NCBI GenBank assembly: GCA_036271315.1
Contig: DATBAV010000003.1
Coordinates: forward strand, 62,001 to 126,000
Length of the DNA: 64,000 nucleotides
Direction: 5' to 3'
Source of the DNA: VRUE01 sp036271315
GTDB lineage: Bacteria > Actinomycetota > Thermoleophilia > Solirubrobacterales > 70-9
In this document: piece by piece, positions 27,626 to 37,210 of the stretch
Numbering within the stretch: position 1 is the first letter of the stretch
How the letters are laid out: each line of letters opens with the position of its first letter
Program-made: the position numbers and the translations under genes
The notes under the pieces: generated by a model
Seen by the model: only the letters and a program-made list of their open reading frames with translations
Told to the model about the DNA's origin: nothing
Databases searched by the model: none

Positions 27626-28860
27626 TGGCCTCGGGCATCCTCTCCGGGCGCTATGAGATCGGCGAGCGGCTCGGCTCGGGCGGCATGTCGAGCGTGCACC
27701 AGGCGACCGACCTGATCCTCGAGCGCACGGTCGCGGTCAAGATCCTCGCCGAGCACCTCTCCGACGACGAGCGCTTCGTCGCCCGCTTCCGCCGCGAGGC
27801 GCTGGCGGTGGCCAAGCTGATCCACCCCAACATCGTCCAGGTCTACGACACCGGCATCGACGACGGGCGCCACTACATCGTCATGGAGTACGTGCAGGGG
27901 CGCTCCGGGGCGCAGATCCTCCAGCGCCACGGCCCGCTCGACGCCGAGACCACGGCCGAGATCGGCGCCCAGGCCTGCGCCGGCCTCGACTACGCCCACC
28001 GGCGCGGGATCATCCACCGCGACGTCAAGCCCGGCAACCTGATGATCGTCGGCGGCCCGGTCGGCGGCGGCGAGATGACGATGAAGCTGACCGATTTCGG
28101 CATCGCCCGCGCGGTCGAACAGACCCGCATCACCCAGGTCGGCTCGGTCGTCGGCACCGCCGCCTACCTCTCGCCCGAGCAGGTGCGCGGCGAGGAGGCG
28201 ACGCCCGCCACCGATGTCTACGCGCTCGGCGTCGTCCTTTACCAGTTCCTCACCGGCCGCCTGCCGTATGAGGGCTCGACCCTGGCCGAGCTGGCGGTGC
28301 GCCAGCAAAACGAGAAGCCGCTGCCCCCCAGCACCTACAACGACGAGGTGCCGGGGACGCTAGGCGCGGCGGTGCTGCGGGCGCTGGAGGGCGATCCCAA
28401 CCGCCGCTACGCCAGCGCCAGCGAGTTCGCCGGCGGCCTGGCCCTCGGCATGCAGGGCGAGGACGTGACCCTGCCACTGGAAGAGGGAACCGCCGCGACC
28501 AACGTTCTCGGCGGCGGCGAGACGGCGACCCGCCGCCTCGACCAGACCGCGCAGACCGAGTACCGGCCCGCACAGCCGTCGCCGACCCGGCGACCAGTGG
28601 CGCGCGCGCCCCAGCAGCAGGCGCCACCGCCGCCGATTCGACCCGCGGCGCAGGCCCAACGCAAGCGCGGTGCCTTCTCGCGCTTCGCCCGCTTCGTCAT
28701 GGCCCTAATAGCTCTTGTACTCATAGCCGCCGCTGTCGCGGCGGCGGTCATCTACGCGACAGACAAGGCCACGGGAGTCAAGGCAACAGAAGTAGCCGGC
28801 AATACCGTGGACAAGGTCGTCGAAGAATTCAAGGACCTTGTGAAGAAGAACCAGGAATAG
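27625..28860 (+). CDS. PknB-type transmembrane Ser/Thr protein kinase
   Basis: 411 residues. Kinase domain 10-275: glycine loop GSGGMSSV, VAVKIL (Lys39), HRDVKPGN (131-138), DFG (157-159), activation-loop GTAAYLSPEQ. A Pro/Gln-rich linker leads to one TM helix (about 357-378) and a short external tail of about 31 residues with no PASTA repeats, so ligand sensing is unlike PknB. Coupled to the preceding lipoprotein gene. Substrates unknown. Confidence 0.94.
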   Translation: MASGILSGRYEIGERLGSGGMSSVHQATDLILERTVAVKILAEHLSDDERFVARFRREALAVAKLIHPNIVQVYDTGIDDGRHYIVMEYVQGRSGAQILQRHGPLDAETTAEIGAQACAGLDYAHRRGIIHRDVKPGNLMIVGGPVGGGEMTMKLTDFGIARAVEQTRITQVGSVVGTAAYLSPEQVRGEEATPATDVYALGVVLYQFLTGRLPYEGSTLAELAVRQQNEKPLPPSTYNDEVPGTLGAAVLRALEGDPNRRYASASEFAGGLALGMQGEDVTLPLEEGTAATNVLGGGETATRRLDQTAQTEYRPAQPSPTRRPVARAPQQQAPPPPIRPAAQAQRKRGAFSRFARFVMALIALVLIAAAVAAAVIYATDKATGVKATEVAGNTVDKVVEEFKDLVKKNQE

Positions 28861-28870
28861 TGGCGGCGAT

Positions 28871-28975
28871 AAGTGACGGTGGTCCCCTCTCGGGGAGACC
28901 GTCCGGCTTGCAGTTGCACTAGCTTCGAGGTCGTTCCGCTCCCAAAGCCTCCCCGAGAGGGGACCCCCGTCACTT
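28871..28975. repeat. Long inverted repeat between kinase and tgt
   Basis: 27-bp arms (28871-28897 and 28949-28975) with one mismatch; 51-nt loop. It fills the gap between two convergent genes and its right arm reaches the tgt stop codon. No U-run on either side. Likely bidirectional terminator or repeat; the sequence differs from the two-copy family. Confidence 0.8.
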
Positions 28976-30177
28976 CAGGCGGACCAGGGTGAATTCCCGG
29001 AGAGGATTGCCCTTGAGTAGGCATCGAACCTCTCAGCCTCAATTGCGGCGCGCGCATGCACCATCAACTCCTGCAGGTAGGTGAGGTTGTGGATGCAGAG
29101 CAGGCGGACCGCGGTCAGCTCCTCAGCGCGGGATAGGTAGCTGATGTAGTCGCGGTCGTGGTTTTGACAGGCCGGGCAGGGGCAGTCGGCGGCGATCGGG
29201 TTGCGATTGCCGGTGTGGCCCGACTTGCGCAGGTCGAGGCGGAAGCGGTTGTCGGGATCCGGGACGAGGGCGACGCCGTGGCGGGCGAGGCGGGTCGGCA
29301 CGGCGCAGTCGAAGACGTCGAGGCCGAGGGCGATGCCGGCCATCAGGTCGTCGACCTCGCCGATGCCGAGCAGGTGCTTGGGCGCCGCCTCGGGCAGCAG
29401 CGGCGCGGTCATGCCGAGCACCTCGCGCATCTCGGCCTTGTCGCGGCCGAGGGTGCCGCCGATCGCCAGGCCGTCGACGCCAGCCGTGGAGACGGCCTCG
29501 GCCGACTCTCGCCGCAGGTCCTCGTAGACGCCGCCCTGGACGATGCCGAAGACCGCCTGGCGCGCCGGTCCTTCGCGCTCGTGCCACTCGAGGCAACGGT
29601 CGAGCCAGCGGTGGGTGCGCTCGGTCGAGCGGGCGGTGTAGTCGCGGTCGGCGTGGAAGGGCGTGCACTCGTCGAAGACCAGGGCGATGTCGGATCCGAG
29701 CGCCGCCTGCACCTGCATCGAGACCTCGGGCGAGATGAAGAGCTCGGCGCCGTCGCGGTAGGAACGGAAGTGCACGCCCTCCTCCTCGATCGAGACAACC
29801 GAGCCCTGATCGCCACCCTGGCGGCCACTGCCCTTGACCTCGTTGGCGACGCCGCCGTGGGCCAGCGAGAAGACCTGAAAGCCACCGGAGTCGGTGATCA
29901 GCGGCCGCTCCCAGCCCATGAAGCCGTGCAGGCCATCGGCAGCGGCGATCCGCTCCGGGCCCGGCGAGACAAAGAGGTGGTAGGTGTTCCCCAGCACCAT
30001 CTCGTAACCAAGCGCGGCCACCTCGTGGGATTCGAGCCCGCGCACCGTCCCCTTGGTCGCCAGCGGGATGAAGGCGGGCGTCTTCACCGGCCCGTGCGGC
30101 GTGTGCAGCACGCCGGTCCGCGCGGCGCCGTCCCGCGTCCCGATCTCGAACCTCAGTCTGTCCATCTCGACGCGCAT
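28975..30177 (-). CDS. tgt: Queuine tRNA-ribosyltransferase
   Basis: 400-residue Tgt exchanging G34 for queuine or preQ1 in GUN-anticodon tRNAs. TIM-barrel features: ITDSGGFQVFSLA (catalytic Asp), DECTPFHADRDYT, the nucleophile region GIGEVDDLMAGIALGLDVFDC, and a zinc site CPCPACQNHDRDYISYL followed by a distal His. Start ATG 30177 (an ATG at 30165 also possible). Downstream of gpmI, separated by a hairpin, so probably has its own promoter. No queuosine biosynthesis genes are in the window. Confidence 0.95.
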   Translation of the reverse strand: MRVEMDRLRFEIGTRDGAARTGVLHTPHGPVKTPAFIPLATKGTVRGLESHEVAALGYEMVLGNTYHLFVSPGPERIAAADGLHGFMGWERPLITDSGGFQVFSLAHGGVANEVKGSGRQGGDQGSVVSIEEEGVHFRSYRDGAELFISPEVSMQVQAALGSDIALVFDECTPFHADRDYTARSTERTHRWLDRCLEWHEREGPARQAVFGIVQGGVYEDLRRESAEAVSTAGVDGLAIGGTLGRDKAEMREVLGMTAPLLPEAAPKHLLGIGEVDDLMAGIALGLDVFDCAVPTRLARHGVALVPDPDNRFRLDLRKSGHTGNRNPIAADCPCPACQNHDRDYISYLSRAEELTAVRLLCIHNLTYLQELMVHARAAIEAERFDAYSRAILSGNSPWSA

Positions 30178-30187
30178 GGCTGCTGGC

Positions 30188-30225
30188 TGAACGATTGACC
30201 ACCCTATTGGTGGGTCAATCGTTCA
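30188..30225. terminator. Hairpin at the gpmI 3' end
   Basis: 13-bp perfect arms TGAACGATTGACC (30188-30200) and complement (30213-30225), the right arm including the gpmI stop codon. Lies between gpmI and tgt on the same strand. Probable factor-assisted terminator of the glycolytic operon; no U-run. Confidence 0.65.
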
Positions 30226-31743
30226 CTCGGCGATCAGCGACCGTCCGGTCATCGGCGCTGGCTGGGGAATGCCGAGCAGCTCGAGCGCGGTCGGCGCCAC
30301 GTCGGCGAGGATGCCGTGATCGCGCAGCGCCACCCCCTCGGCGGTGACGATCAGCGGCACCGGGTTGAGCGAGTGGGCGGTGTTGGGCGAGCCGTCGGGC
30401 TCGAGCATGTGGTCGCAGTTGCCGTGGTCGGCGGTGATCACACAGATGCCGTCGCAGGCAAGCACTGTCTCAACGACTTCATTGAGACAGGAGTCAACCT
30501 TTTCGACGGCCTCCACTGCTGCTGGAATCACCCCCGTGTGGCCAACCATGTCTGGGTTGGCGAAGTTGATGATGCCGAAGCGAAACTCTCCGCCCGCCCA
30601 GTGCTTGGAGAAGGTTTCGGTAGCCGCGCGGGCGCTCATCTCGGGCTTGTGGTCATAGGTCGGCACGTCGCGTGGCGACTCGACCAGGTGGCGCTCCTCC
30701 CCCTCCCACTCCTGCTCGCGACCGCCGTTGAAGAAGTAGGTGACGTGGGCGTACTTCTCGGTCTCGGCGACGTGCAGCTGGCGCCCGCCGGCCTCGGAGA
30801 TCGTCTCGGCCAGGGTCGTCTGTGGCCGCGCCTCGGGGAAGGCGACCGGGTAGGGCCAGCCCTTGCGGTACTCGGTCATCGTGGTCAGGTCGAGCAGCGG
30901 CCCGCCGGCACGGGGGAACTCGTCGAAATCGGGCGCGGACAGCGCCCGGGTCATCTCGCGCGCCCGGTCGGGGCGGAAGTTGATGAAGATGCCGACGTCG
31001 CCCGCAGCAACCCCGTCGTAGTCGCCGATCACGGTTGGCTTGACGAACTCGTCGGTCTCGTCACGCTCATACGATGAGGCGATCGCCTCATCGGAGGCAG
31101 CCGCGCGCAGGCCCTCGGCGTGGACGATCGCGTCGTAGGCGAGCTTGATCCGCTCCCAGCGCGTGTCGCGGTCCATCGCGTAGTAGCGGCCGCTGACCGT
31201 GGCGACGCGGCCAGCCTGGCGCAGCCAGCGCTCGAGCTCGTGCAGGTAACCCTTGCCGCCGTGTGGCAACGTGTCGCGGCCGTCGGTGAAGGCGTGGAAG
31301 ACAACGTCGGGGACGCCCTCCTGGGAGGCGAGCTCGATCGTCGCCTCGATGTGCTCCCAGCCCGAGTGCACGCCGCCGTCGGAGACGAGGCCGAGCAGGT
31401 GCAGGCGCCCGCGCGGGCTGTTGCGGGCCCGCTCGCAGGCGCCGAGCAGGGCCTCGTTGTCGAAGAAGCCGCCATCGGCGATCGAGTCGTCGATCCGGGC
31501 CAGGTCCTGCTTGACGATCGCGCCGGCACCAAGGTTGAGGTGGCCGACCTCGGAGTTGCCCATCTGGCCCTCGGGCAGGCCGACGTCGCGGCCTTGAGCG
31601 GAGAGCTGCGTGTGGGGGAACTGCCCCCAGAGCCGGTCGAAGACCGGCGTCTCGGCGAGCGAGATCGCGTTGCCGGGCCCGGGCTCGGCCAGCCCCCAGC
31701 CGTCGAGGATGACGAGCGCGAGCGAAGGGACCGGAAGCGTCAA
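30223..31743 (-). CDS. gpmI: 2,3-bisphosphoglycerate-independent phosphoglycerate mutase
   Basis: 506-residue iPGM interconverting 3- and 2-phosphoglycerate. N-terminal DGWG metal motif, catalytic Ser in GNSEVGHLNLGAG, phosphatase-domain ADHGNCDHM and NTAHS metal ligands. TTG start at 31743 is supported by an AGGGG ribosome site 6 nt upstream and by normal family length; extending the frame upstream runs through the hairpin and into tpiA. Last gene of gap-pgk-tpiA-gpmI. Confidence 0.94.
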   Translation of the reverse strand: MTLPVPSLALVILDGWGLAEPGPGNAISLAETPVFDRLWGQFPHTQLSAQGRDVGLPEGQMGNSEVGHLNLGAGAIVKQDLARIDDSIADGGFFDNEALLGACERARNSPRGRLHLLGLVSDGGVHSGWEHIEATIELASQEGVPDVVFHAFTDGRDTLPHGGKGYLHELERWLRQAGRVATVSGRYYAMDRDTRWERIKLAYDAIVHAEGLRAAASDEAIASSYERDETDEFVKPTVIGDYDGVAAGDVGIFINFRPDRAREMTRALSAPDFDEFPRAGGPLLDLTTMTEYRKGWPYPVAFPEARPQTTLAETISEAGGRQLHVAETEKYAHVTYFFNGGREQEWEGEERHLVESPRDVPTYDHKPEMSARAATETFSKHWAGGEFRFGIINFANPDMVGHTGVIPAAVEAVEKVDSCLNEVVETVLACDGICVITADHGNCDHMLEPDGSPNTAHSLNPVPLIVTAEGVALRDHGILADVAPTALELLGIPQPAPMTGRSLIAE

Positions 31744-31760
31744 CAGATACCCCTGGGTTC

Positions 31761-31816
31761 GCGTCCCAATCGACACGGATTCGAATACCCGGCTGCCACC
31801 GTGTCGATTGGGACGC
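31761..31816. repeat. 18-bp-arm hairpin between tpiA and gpmI
   Basis: Perfect arms GCGTCCCAATCGACACGG (31761-31778) and complement (31799-31816), 20-nt loop. It abuts the tpiA stop codon and ends 17 nt before the gpmI start, so it lies in an intercistronic region and could act as an mRNA stabiliser or attenuator. Confidence 0.8.
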
Positions 31817-32566
31817 TCACGAAGCCTTGACGATCGCCGCGAAGTCAGCCGCATCGAGGGCGGCGCCGCCGACCAGGGCACCGTCGATATCGGGCTGGCC
31901 GAGCAGCTCGGCGGCGTTGCCCGGCTTGACCGAGCCGCCGTAGAGGATCCGCACCTCGTCGGCTGGTCCGCCGTGCTCGCGCACTATGTCGCGGATGAAA
32001 GAACAGGCCTCCTGGGCCTGCTCGGGGGTCGCCGTGCGGCCGGTGCCGATCGCCCAGATCGGCTCGTAGGCGATCACCACCTCGGCCAGCTTGGTCCCCA
32101 CCACCTCGGCCAGGTCGGCCTGCAGCTGGCGCTCCAGCACCGCCTCGGTCTGCTCGGCGTCGCGGGCATCCTCGGTCTCGCCGACGCAGAGGATCGGCTC
32201 GAGGCCGGCGGCGAGCGCGGCCGGCACCTTGCGGGCCAGGGCCTCGTCGGTCTCGCAGAAGTACTGGCGGCGCTCGGAGTGACCGAGGACGACCGCCTCG
32301 ACGTCGAGCTCGACCAGCATCGGGGCCGAGACCTCGCCGGTGAAGGCGCCCGAGTCCTCCTCGTGCATGTTCTGCGCGGCAACCTTGACCGCAGTGCCGT
32401 AGCGGCGCTCGACCACGGCGGTCAGGGCGGTGAACGGCGGGCAGATCACCACGTCCGACTGCGTCGCCGCGATCTGCGGCAGCAGCGCGTCGACGAACTC
32501 GCCGGCCTCGGCGACGGTCTTGTGCATCTTCCAGTTGGCGGCGATGTACGGCGTGCGGCTAGGCAT
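31817..32566 (-). CDS. tpiA: Triosephosphate isomerase
   Basis: 249-residue TIM. Catalytic residues are in NWKMHK (Lys12 region), GHSERR (His) and YEPIWAIGTG (Glu), with the phosphate loop GGSVKPGNA. ATG at 32566 overlaps the pgk 3' end by 8 nt, indicating coupling; the longer frame upstream lies inside pgk. Confidence 0.97.
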   Translation of the reverse strand: MPSRTPYIAANWKMHKTVAEAGEFVDALLPQIAATQSDVVICPPFTALTAVVERRYGTAVKVAAQNMHEEDSGAFTGEVSAPMLVELDVEAVVLGHSERRQYFCETDEALARKVPAALAAGLEPILCVGETEDARDAEQTEAVLERQLQADLAEVVGTKLAEVVIAYEPIWAIGTGRTATPEQAQEACSFIRDIVREHGGPADEVRILYGGSVKPGNAAELLGQPDIDGALVGGAALDAADFAAIVKAS

Positions 32567-33755
32567 CGCGCAGGGCCTCCACGCCGGGCAGCTTCTTTCC
32601 CTCCAAGAGCTCCAAGGATGCTCCTCCTCCGGTCGATAGCCAGTCAACTTCGTCGGCAAGTCCGAACTGCTGCAGGGCGGCAACCGAGTCGCCGCCGCCG
32701 ATCACGGTCGTGCCGGGCGCGTTCGCGACCGCCTCGGCGACGGCGCGCGTGCCGGCGGCAAACGGCGCCAGCTCGAAGGCACCCATCGGGCCGTTCCAGA
32801 GCACCGTGCCAGCGGCGGCGATCCGCTCGGCGTAGGCGGCGGCGCTGCGTGGGCCAATGTCGAGGCCCATCCAGCCGTCGGGAACCTCGACGCCGTCGCT
32901 CGCGCGTACCTCGGTCGTGGCATCGAACGCCTCGCCCAAGACCAGGTCGACCGGCAGGCGCAGCTCGCAGTCGGAGTCCTCGGACTGCGCCAGCGCCTTG
33001 CCCGCCAGCTCCACCCCCTCCTCCTCGACCAGCGAGTTGCCGGTGGCGATGCCCTGGGCGCGGAAGAAGCTGAAGCACATCGCGCCGCCGATCAGGATCT
33101 CGTCGGCGATCTCGAGGAAGCGGTCTATCACCCCAACCTTGTCGGTGACCTTGGCGCCGCCGAGGACGACGACTAGGGGCCGCGCCGGCGACTCGACCAC
33201 GCGAGTCAGCTCGGTCACCTCCTGCTCGAGCAGCAGCCCGACAAAGCCCGGCAACAAGTCAGCCACGCCGGCGGTGCTGGCGTGAGCGCGGTGGGCGGCG
33301 CCGAAGGCGTCGTTGACGTAGAGGTCGGCGAGCGCGGCGAGGTCGGCTGCCAGCGCCGGATCGTTCTCGGTCTCCCCCGGCTCGAAGCGCACGTTCTCGA
33401 GCAGCAGCACGTCGCGCGATCCCAGTCCTTCCGCCAGCGCCTTGACCTCGTCGCCGACCACGGTGGGCGCCTGCTGGACCGGCGCCCCGAGCAGCTCCGC
33501 CAGGTGTTCGCCGACCGGCTGCATCGAGAGCTCCGACACGACCTGGCCCTTCGGCCGCCCTAGGTGGGAGACCAGGACCAGCGAGGCGCCGTGCTCGCGC
33601 AGCGATTCGATCGTCGGCAGCGCCGCGCGGATGCGGGTGTCGTCGGCGACCTTGCCACCGTCGAGCGGCACGTTGAAGTCGACCCTCACGAGCACGCGCT
33701 TGCCGGCGACATCGATGTCGCGAATTGATTTCTTGCGGAAGGTAGCGGCAGCCAT
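32559..33755 (-). CDS. pgk: Phosphoglycerate kinase
   Basis: 398-residue PGK generating ATP from 1,3-bisphosphoglycerate. N-terminal RVLVRVDFNVPLDGGKV and SHLGRPKG substrate site, GGAKVTDK hinge region, and C-terminal GGGDSVAAL nucleotide site. Start ATG 33755 (a GTG two codons earlier is possible). The first codons (MAAATF) lie inside a 23-bp inverted repeat whose partner sits immediately after the gap stop, so the start region may be base-paired in the mRNA. Confidence 0.97.
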   Translation of the reverse strand: MAAATFRKKSIRDIDVAGKRVLVRVDFNVPLDGGKVADDTRIRAALPTIESLREHGASLVLVSHLGRPKGQVVSELSMQPVGEHLAELLGAPVQQAPTVVGDEVKALAEGLGSRDVLLLENVRFEPGETENDPALAADLAALADLYVNDAFGAAHRAHASTAGVADLLPGFVGLLLEQEVTELTRVVESPARPLVVVLGGAKVTDKVGVIDRFLEIADEILIGGAMCFSFFRAQGIATGNSLVEEEGVELAGKALAQSEDSDCELRLPVDLVLGEAFDATTEVRASDGVEVPDGWMGLDIGPRSAAAYAERIAAAGTVLWNGPMGAFELAPFAAGTRAVAEAVANAPGTTVIGGGDSVAALQQFGLADEVDWLSTGGGASLELLEGKKLPGVEALRDA

Positions 33756-33916
33756 TTCCACGCAATCAGCCAGGAAATGACGAGAGCCAGGCGTCGCCAG
33801 GCAAGGACGCAGGGAGTCCGAATAGCAGTGCTATTCGGACGACTGAGGACGCAGTATGGCGGCGATCTGGGTCCGTCATTTACGGCTGAGGGCTGGAAAT
33901 GGCTGCCGCTACCTTC
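33738..33916. repeat. 179-bp palindromic element spanning the gap-pgk junction
   Basis: Perfect 23-bp terminal inverted repeats (33738-33760 and 33894-33916): the left one contains the pgk start codon, the right one abuts the gap stop. Inside are further paired segments (AAATGACG near 33776/CGTCATTT near 33874) and a central 12-bp stem GTCCGAATAGCA (33816-33827)/TGCTATTCGGAC (33829-33840). Nearly the whole interval is an imperfect palindrome. No protein is encoded. Confidence 0.88.
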
Positions 33917-34921
<1,005 letters not shown>

Positions 34922-34998
34922 TCCTCAGTTCCTCCTGGACTCGTTATGGGAGATGTCTCGATCTTATGGACCGGCGCAGGCCGGCCCGCTGACAAGCT

Positions 34999-35361
34999 TC
35001 AGTCCGACCCGATGGTGATCTCTATCTCGTACCCGTCCGGGTCCTTGAGAAATGCCGAGTAGGAGCCGGAGCCATAGGAGCGACGCTCGCCGGGCTCGGA
35101 GACCACGGTGCCACCGCCGCTCATACCGCCTTCCCAGGCCGCCTTGACGGCGACGATTCCAAGCGCGGAGAAGCTGAGCAGGCCGAAACCGGCCTTCGGC
35201 TCGTGATGGGAAGCGATGAAGAAGACGGGTTTGGCGATGCCCCAGCCGATCGTTTTGTCCTCCTCGAAGTGGCGCCGCCAGCCAAGTGGGGCAAGCAGCC
35301 CGTCGTAGAACGAGCCGCTCCGCTCGAGGTCGGAAACCTCCAGTAGGACGTGGTGAAGCAT
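34999..35361 (-). CDS. Glyoxalase/VOC superfamily protein
   Basis: 120-residue vicinal-oxygen-chelate domain: HHVLLEVSDLERSGSFYDGLLAPLGW at the N-terminus and a final strand AFLKDPDGYEIEI with the metal-binding Glu. One VOC module, so an active dimer is expected. Substrate unknown (lyase, dioxygenase or resistance roles exist in the family). Lies upstream of gap on the same strand. Confidence 0.88.
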   Translation of the reverse strand: MLHHVLLEVSDLERSGSFYDGLLAPLGWRRHFEEDKTIGWGIAKPVFFIASHHEPKAGFGLLSFSALGIVAVKAAWEGGMSGGGTVVSEPGERRSYGSGSYSAFLKDPDGYEIEITIGSD

Positions 35362-35390
35362 CGTGCCCGGAGGCTATACGGGCGGGCGGA

Positions 35391-36164
35391 TCAGCCGCCG
35401 CGCGGTGTCCAGCGGAAAAAGCGGATTGCCAGCAGCAGGCCGGCCACCCCCCAGATCGCGACGATCGCCAGATCGCCCCACTGCACGCTACTGCCGACGC
35501 TGCCCGGATCGTAGACGTCGAAGAAGGCCTCGAAGAAGTGGCGGATCGGGAAGAGGTCGGCGAAGTGGATAACGCCGTTGGGCAGCTGATCGTCGGGGAT
35601 GAAGATGCCGGAGAGGAAGTAGAGCGGCAGCAGCAGGGCGTTGACGATCGGCGCCGCGGCATCCTGCGAGGGGATCGCGGCGGTGAGGGCGATGCCGAGG
35701 CAGCAGAACGAGGCTGCCCCGATCAACAGGGTGACCACGATCTGAGGCAGCTGGCCCCAGGGGATCGCGACGCCGTAGAGGAGGCGGCCGATCGCCGCCA
35801 TCAGCGCCAGCATCATCAGCGCTACCACGGCCGAGTTGCCGATCCGACCGGCGATGAAGACCCAGGCCGGCATCGGCGTGCCGCGGCCGCGCTTGAGCCG
35901 GCCGTCCTCGCGGGCGATCACCAGCGACATCGCCAGCGACTGCATCGTCGCCGAGATCACCGCCAGGGTGATGATCGCCGGCACGTAGTAGGCGGTGGTC
36001 TTGATCCCGCCGCGAACGTTCACCGTCTGCCCGCCGAAGACCGTGGCAAAGATCAGCAGCAGGATCACCGGGAACATCACGGTGAAGAAGACCGAAGCCG
36101 GGTTGCGCCAGAAGGCCTTCTGGTCGTAGCGGAACTGGTGGGCGAAAAGCGCGATCCCGCTCAC
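35391..36164 (-). CDS. ABC-2 type transporter permease
   Basis: 257-residue membrane subunit with six hydrophobic segments and the ABC-2 pattern (N-terminal FRYDQKAFWRNPASVFFTVMFP, mid LVIAREDGRLKRGRGTPMP loop). DrrB/NodJ-like drug or lipid exporter component. ATG overlaps the ATPase stop (ATGA). Confidence 0.9.
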   Translation of the reverse strand: MSGIALFAHQFRYDQKAFWRNPASVFFTVMFPVILLLIFATVFGGQTVNVRGGIKTTAYYVPAIITLAVISATMQSLAMSLVIAREDGRLKRGRGTPMPAWVFIAGRIGNSAVVALMMLALMAAIGRLLYGVAIPWGQLPQIVVTLLIGAASFCCLGIALTAAIPSQDAAAPIVNALLLPLYFLSGIFIPDDQLPNGVIHFADLFPIRHFFEAFFDVYDPGSVGSSVQWGDLAIVAIWGVAGLLLAIRFFRWTPRGG

Positions 36165-37021
36165 TCGGATTCCCCCTCCGCGGTGAGAGAGAGGTAGACG
36201 TCCTCGAGGTTGGGTCGGGTCACTTCCAGGCCCTCCAGCTCGAGGCCCTGCGAGATCGCCCGCTCGGTCAACTGGTGCAGATCGGCGACCGGGGTCGTCG
36301 TCTCAACCGAGACCTCCTCGCCGCCGAGCCGGTAGCTGATCGTCGTCGGCAGACTCTCGCGGTCGCCGAGATCGTCCGGCGTGCCGCTCGCAACCACCTG
36401 GCCGCGCGAGATGATCGTCACCCGGTCGGCGAGCCGCTGCGCCTCGTCCATGTAGTGGGTGGTGAGAAAGACCGTCTTGCCGAGGTCGCGCAGGCCGGCG
36501 ATCGTCTCCCAGGCCTGGCGCCGGGCCGAGGGGTCGAAGCCGGTGGTCGGCTCGTCGAGGAAGAGCAGCTCGGGGTCGCCGATCAGCGCCATGCCGACGT
36601 CGAGGCGGCGCTGCTGGCCGCCGGAGAGCTTGCTCGCCCGCACATCCGCCTTGCCGGCGAGGCCGACCAGCTCGATTACCTCGTCGACCGGCCGCGGCGC
36701 CCGGTAGTAGCCGGCGTAGAGACCGAGCGAGTCGCGCACGGTCAGGTAGGGATCGAGCCGGCAGCTCTGCAAGACGATGCCGATCCGCTCGCGCCAGGCA
36801 CGGTCGCCGTGCTCGGGATCCTCGCCGAGGACTTCGATCTCCCCGCCGCTGCGCTTGCGATACCCCTCGAGGATCTCAACCGTCGTCGTCTTCCCCGCCC
36901 CGTTGGGACCGAGAAAGGCGAAGACCTCACCGGCCTGCACCTCGAGGTCGATCCCCCGCACGGCCTCGAACTCCCCATAGCTCTTGCGCAGCCCGCGGAT
37001 GGATATGACGGCGTCGCCCAA
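36161..37021 (-). CDS. ABC transporter ATP-binding protein, DrrA-like
   Basis: 286-residue ATPase: Walker A GPNGAGKTT, Q-loop VLQSCRLDPYL, signature LSGGQQRRLDVG, Walker B LLFLDEPTTGFDP, H-loop TTHYMDEAQ, plus a DUF4162-like C-terminal domain. With the ABC-2 permease it forms an export system; drug or lipid cargo is unknown. It occupies the place between rapZ and gap where cofD/whiA are often found in actinobacteria. Confidence 0.93.
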   Translation of the reverse strand: MGDAVISIRGLRKSYGEFEAVRGIDLEVQAGEVFAFLGPNGAGKTTTVEILEGYRKRSGGEIEVLGEDPEHGDRAWRERIGIVLQSCRLDPYLTVRDSLGLYAGYYRAPRPVDEVIELVGLAGKADVRASKLSGGQQRRLDVGMALIGDPELLFLDEPTTGFDPSARRQAWETIAGLRDLGKTVFLTTHYMDEAQRLADRVTIISRGQVVASGTPDDLGDRESLPTTISYRLGGEEVSVETTTPVADLHQLTERAISQGLELEGLEVTRPNLEDVYLSLTAEGESE

Positions 37022-37081
37022 AGCCCGGCGATTCTATGGATGCCCGGAAGCCCGGGTTATTCGGCTCCGCTGTGATCGAGC

Positions 37082-37188
37082 GGCGTCGGTAGGGCCTCCG
37101 AACGTTTTGCGCCGCTGGCCCTAAAGCATTCTCGGACGGCAGCAGGCGATCCAGCCAGTCAGGCGAGTGAGGAGGCCCTACCGACGCC
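37082..37188. repeat. Long inverted repeat downstream of rapZ
   Basis: 18-bp perfect arms GGCGTCGGTAGGGCCTCC (37082-37099) and complement (37171-37188), 71-nt loop, in the 189-bp gap between rapZ and the ABC ATPase. The left arm plus GAACGTTTTG loosely resembles the two-copy family (CGGTAGGGG...GAAGCGTCTTG), so it may be a divergent member. Confidence 0.75.
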
Positions 37189-37210
37189 CGCCCCTTAAGA
37201 GTGAAGCCCG

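Noticed and set aside
33816..33840. Central stem as a tRNA or riboswitch
   Set aside because: No cloverleaf or known riboswitch core; it is part of a larger palindrome.
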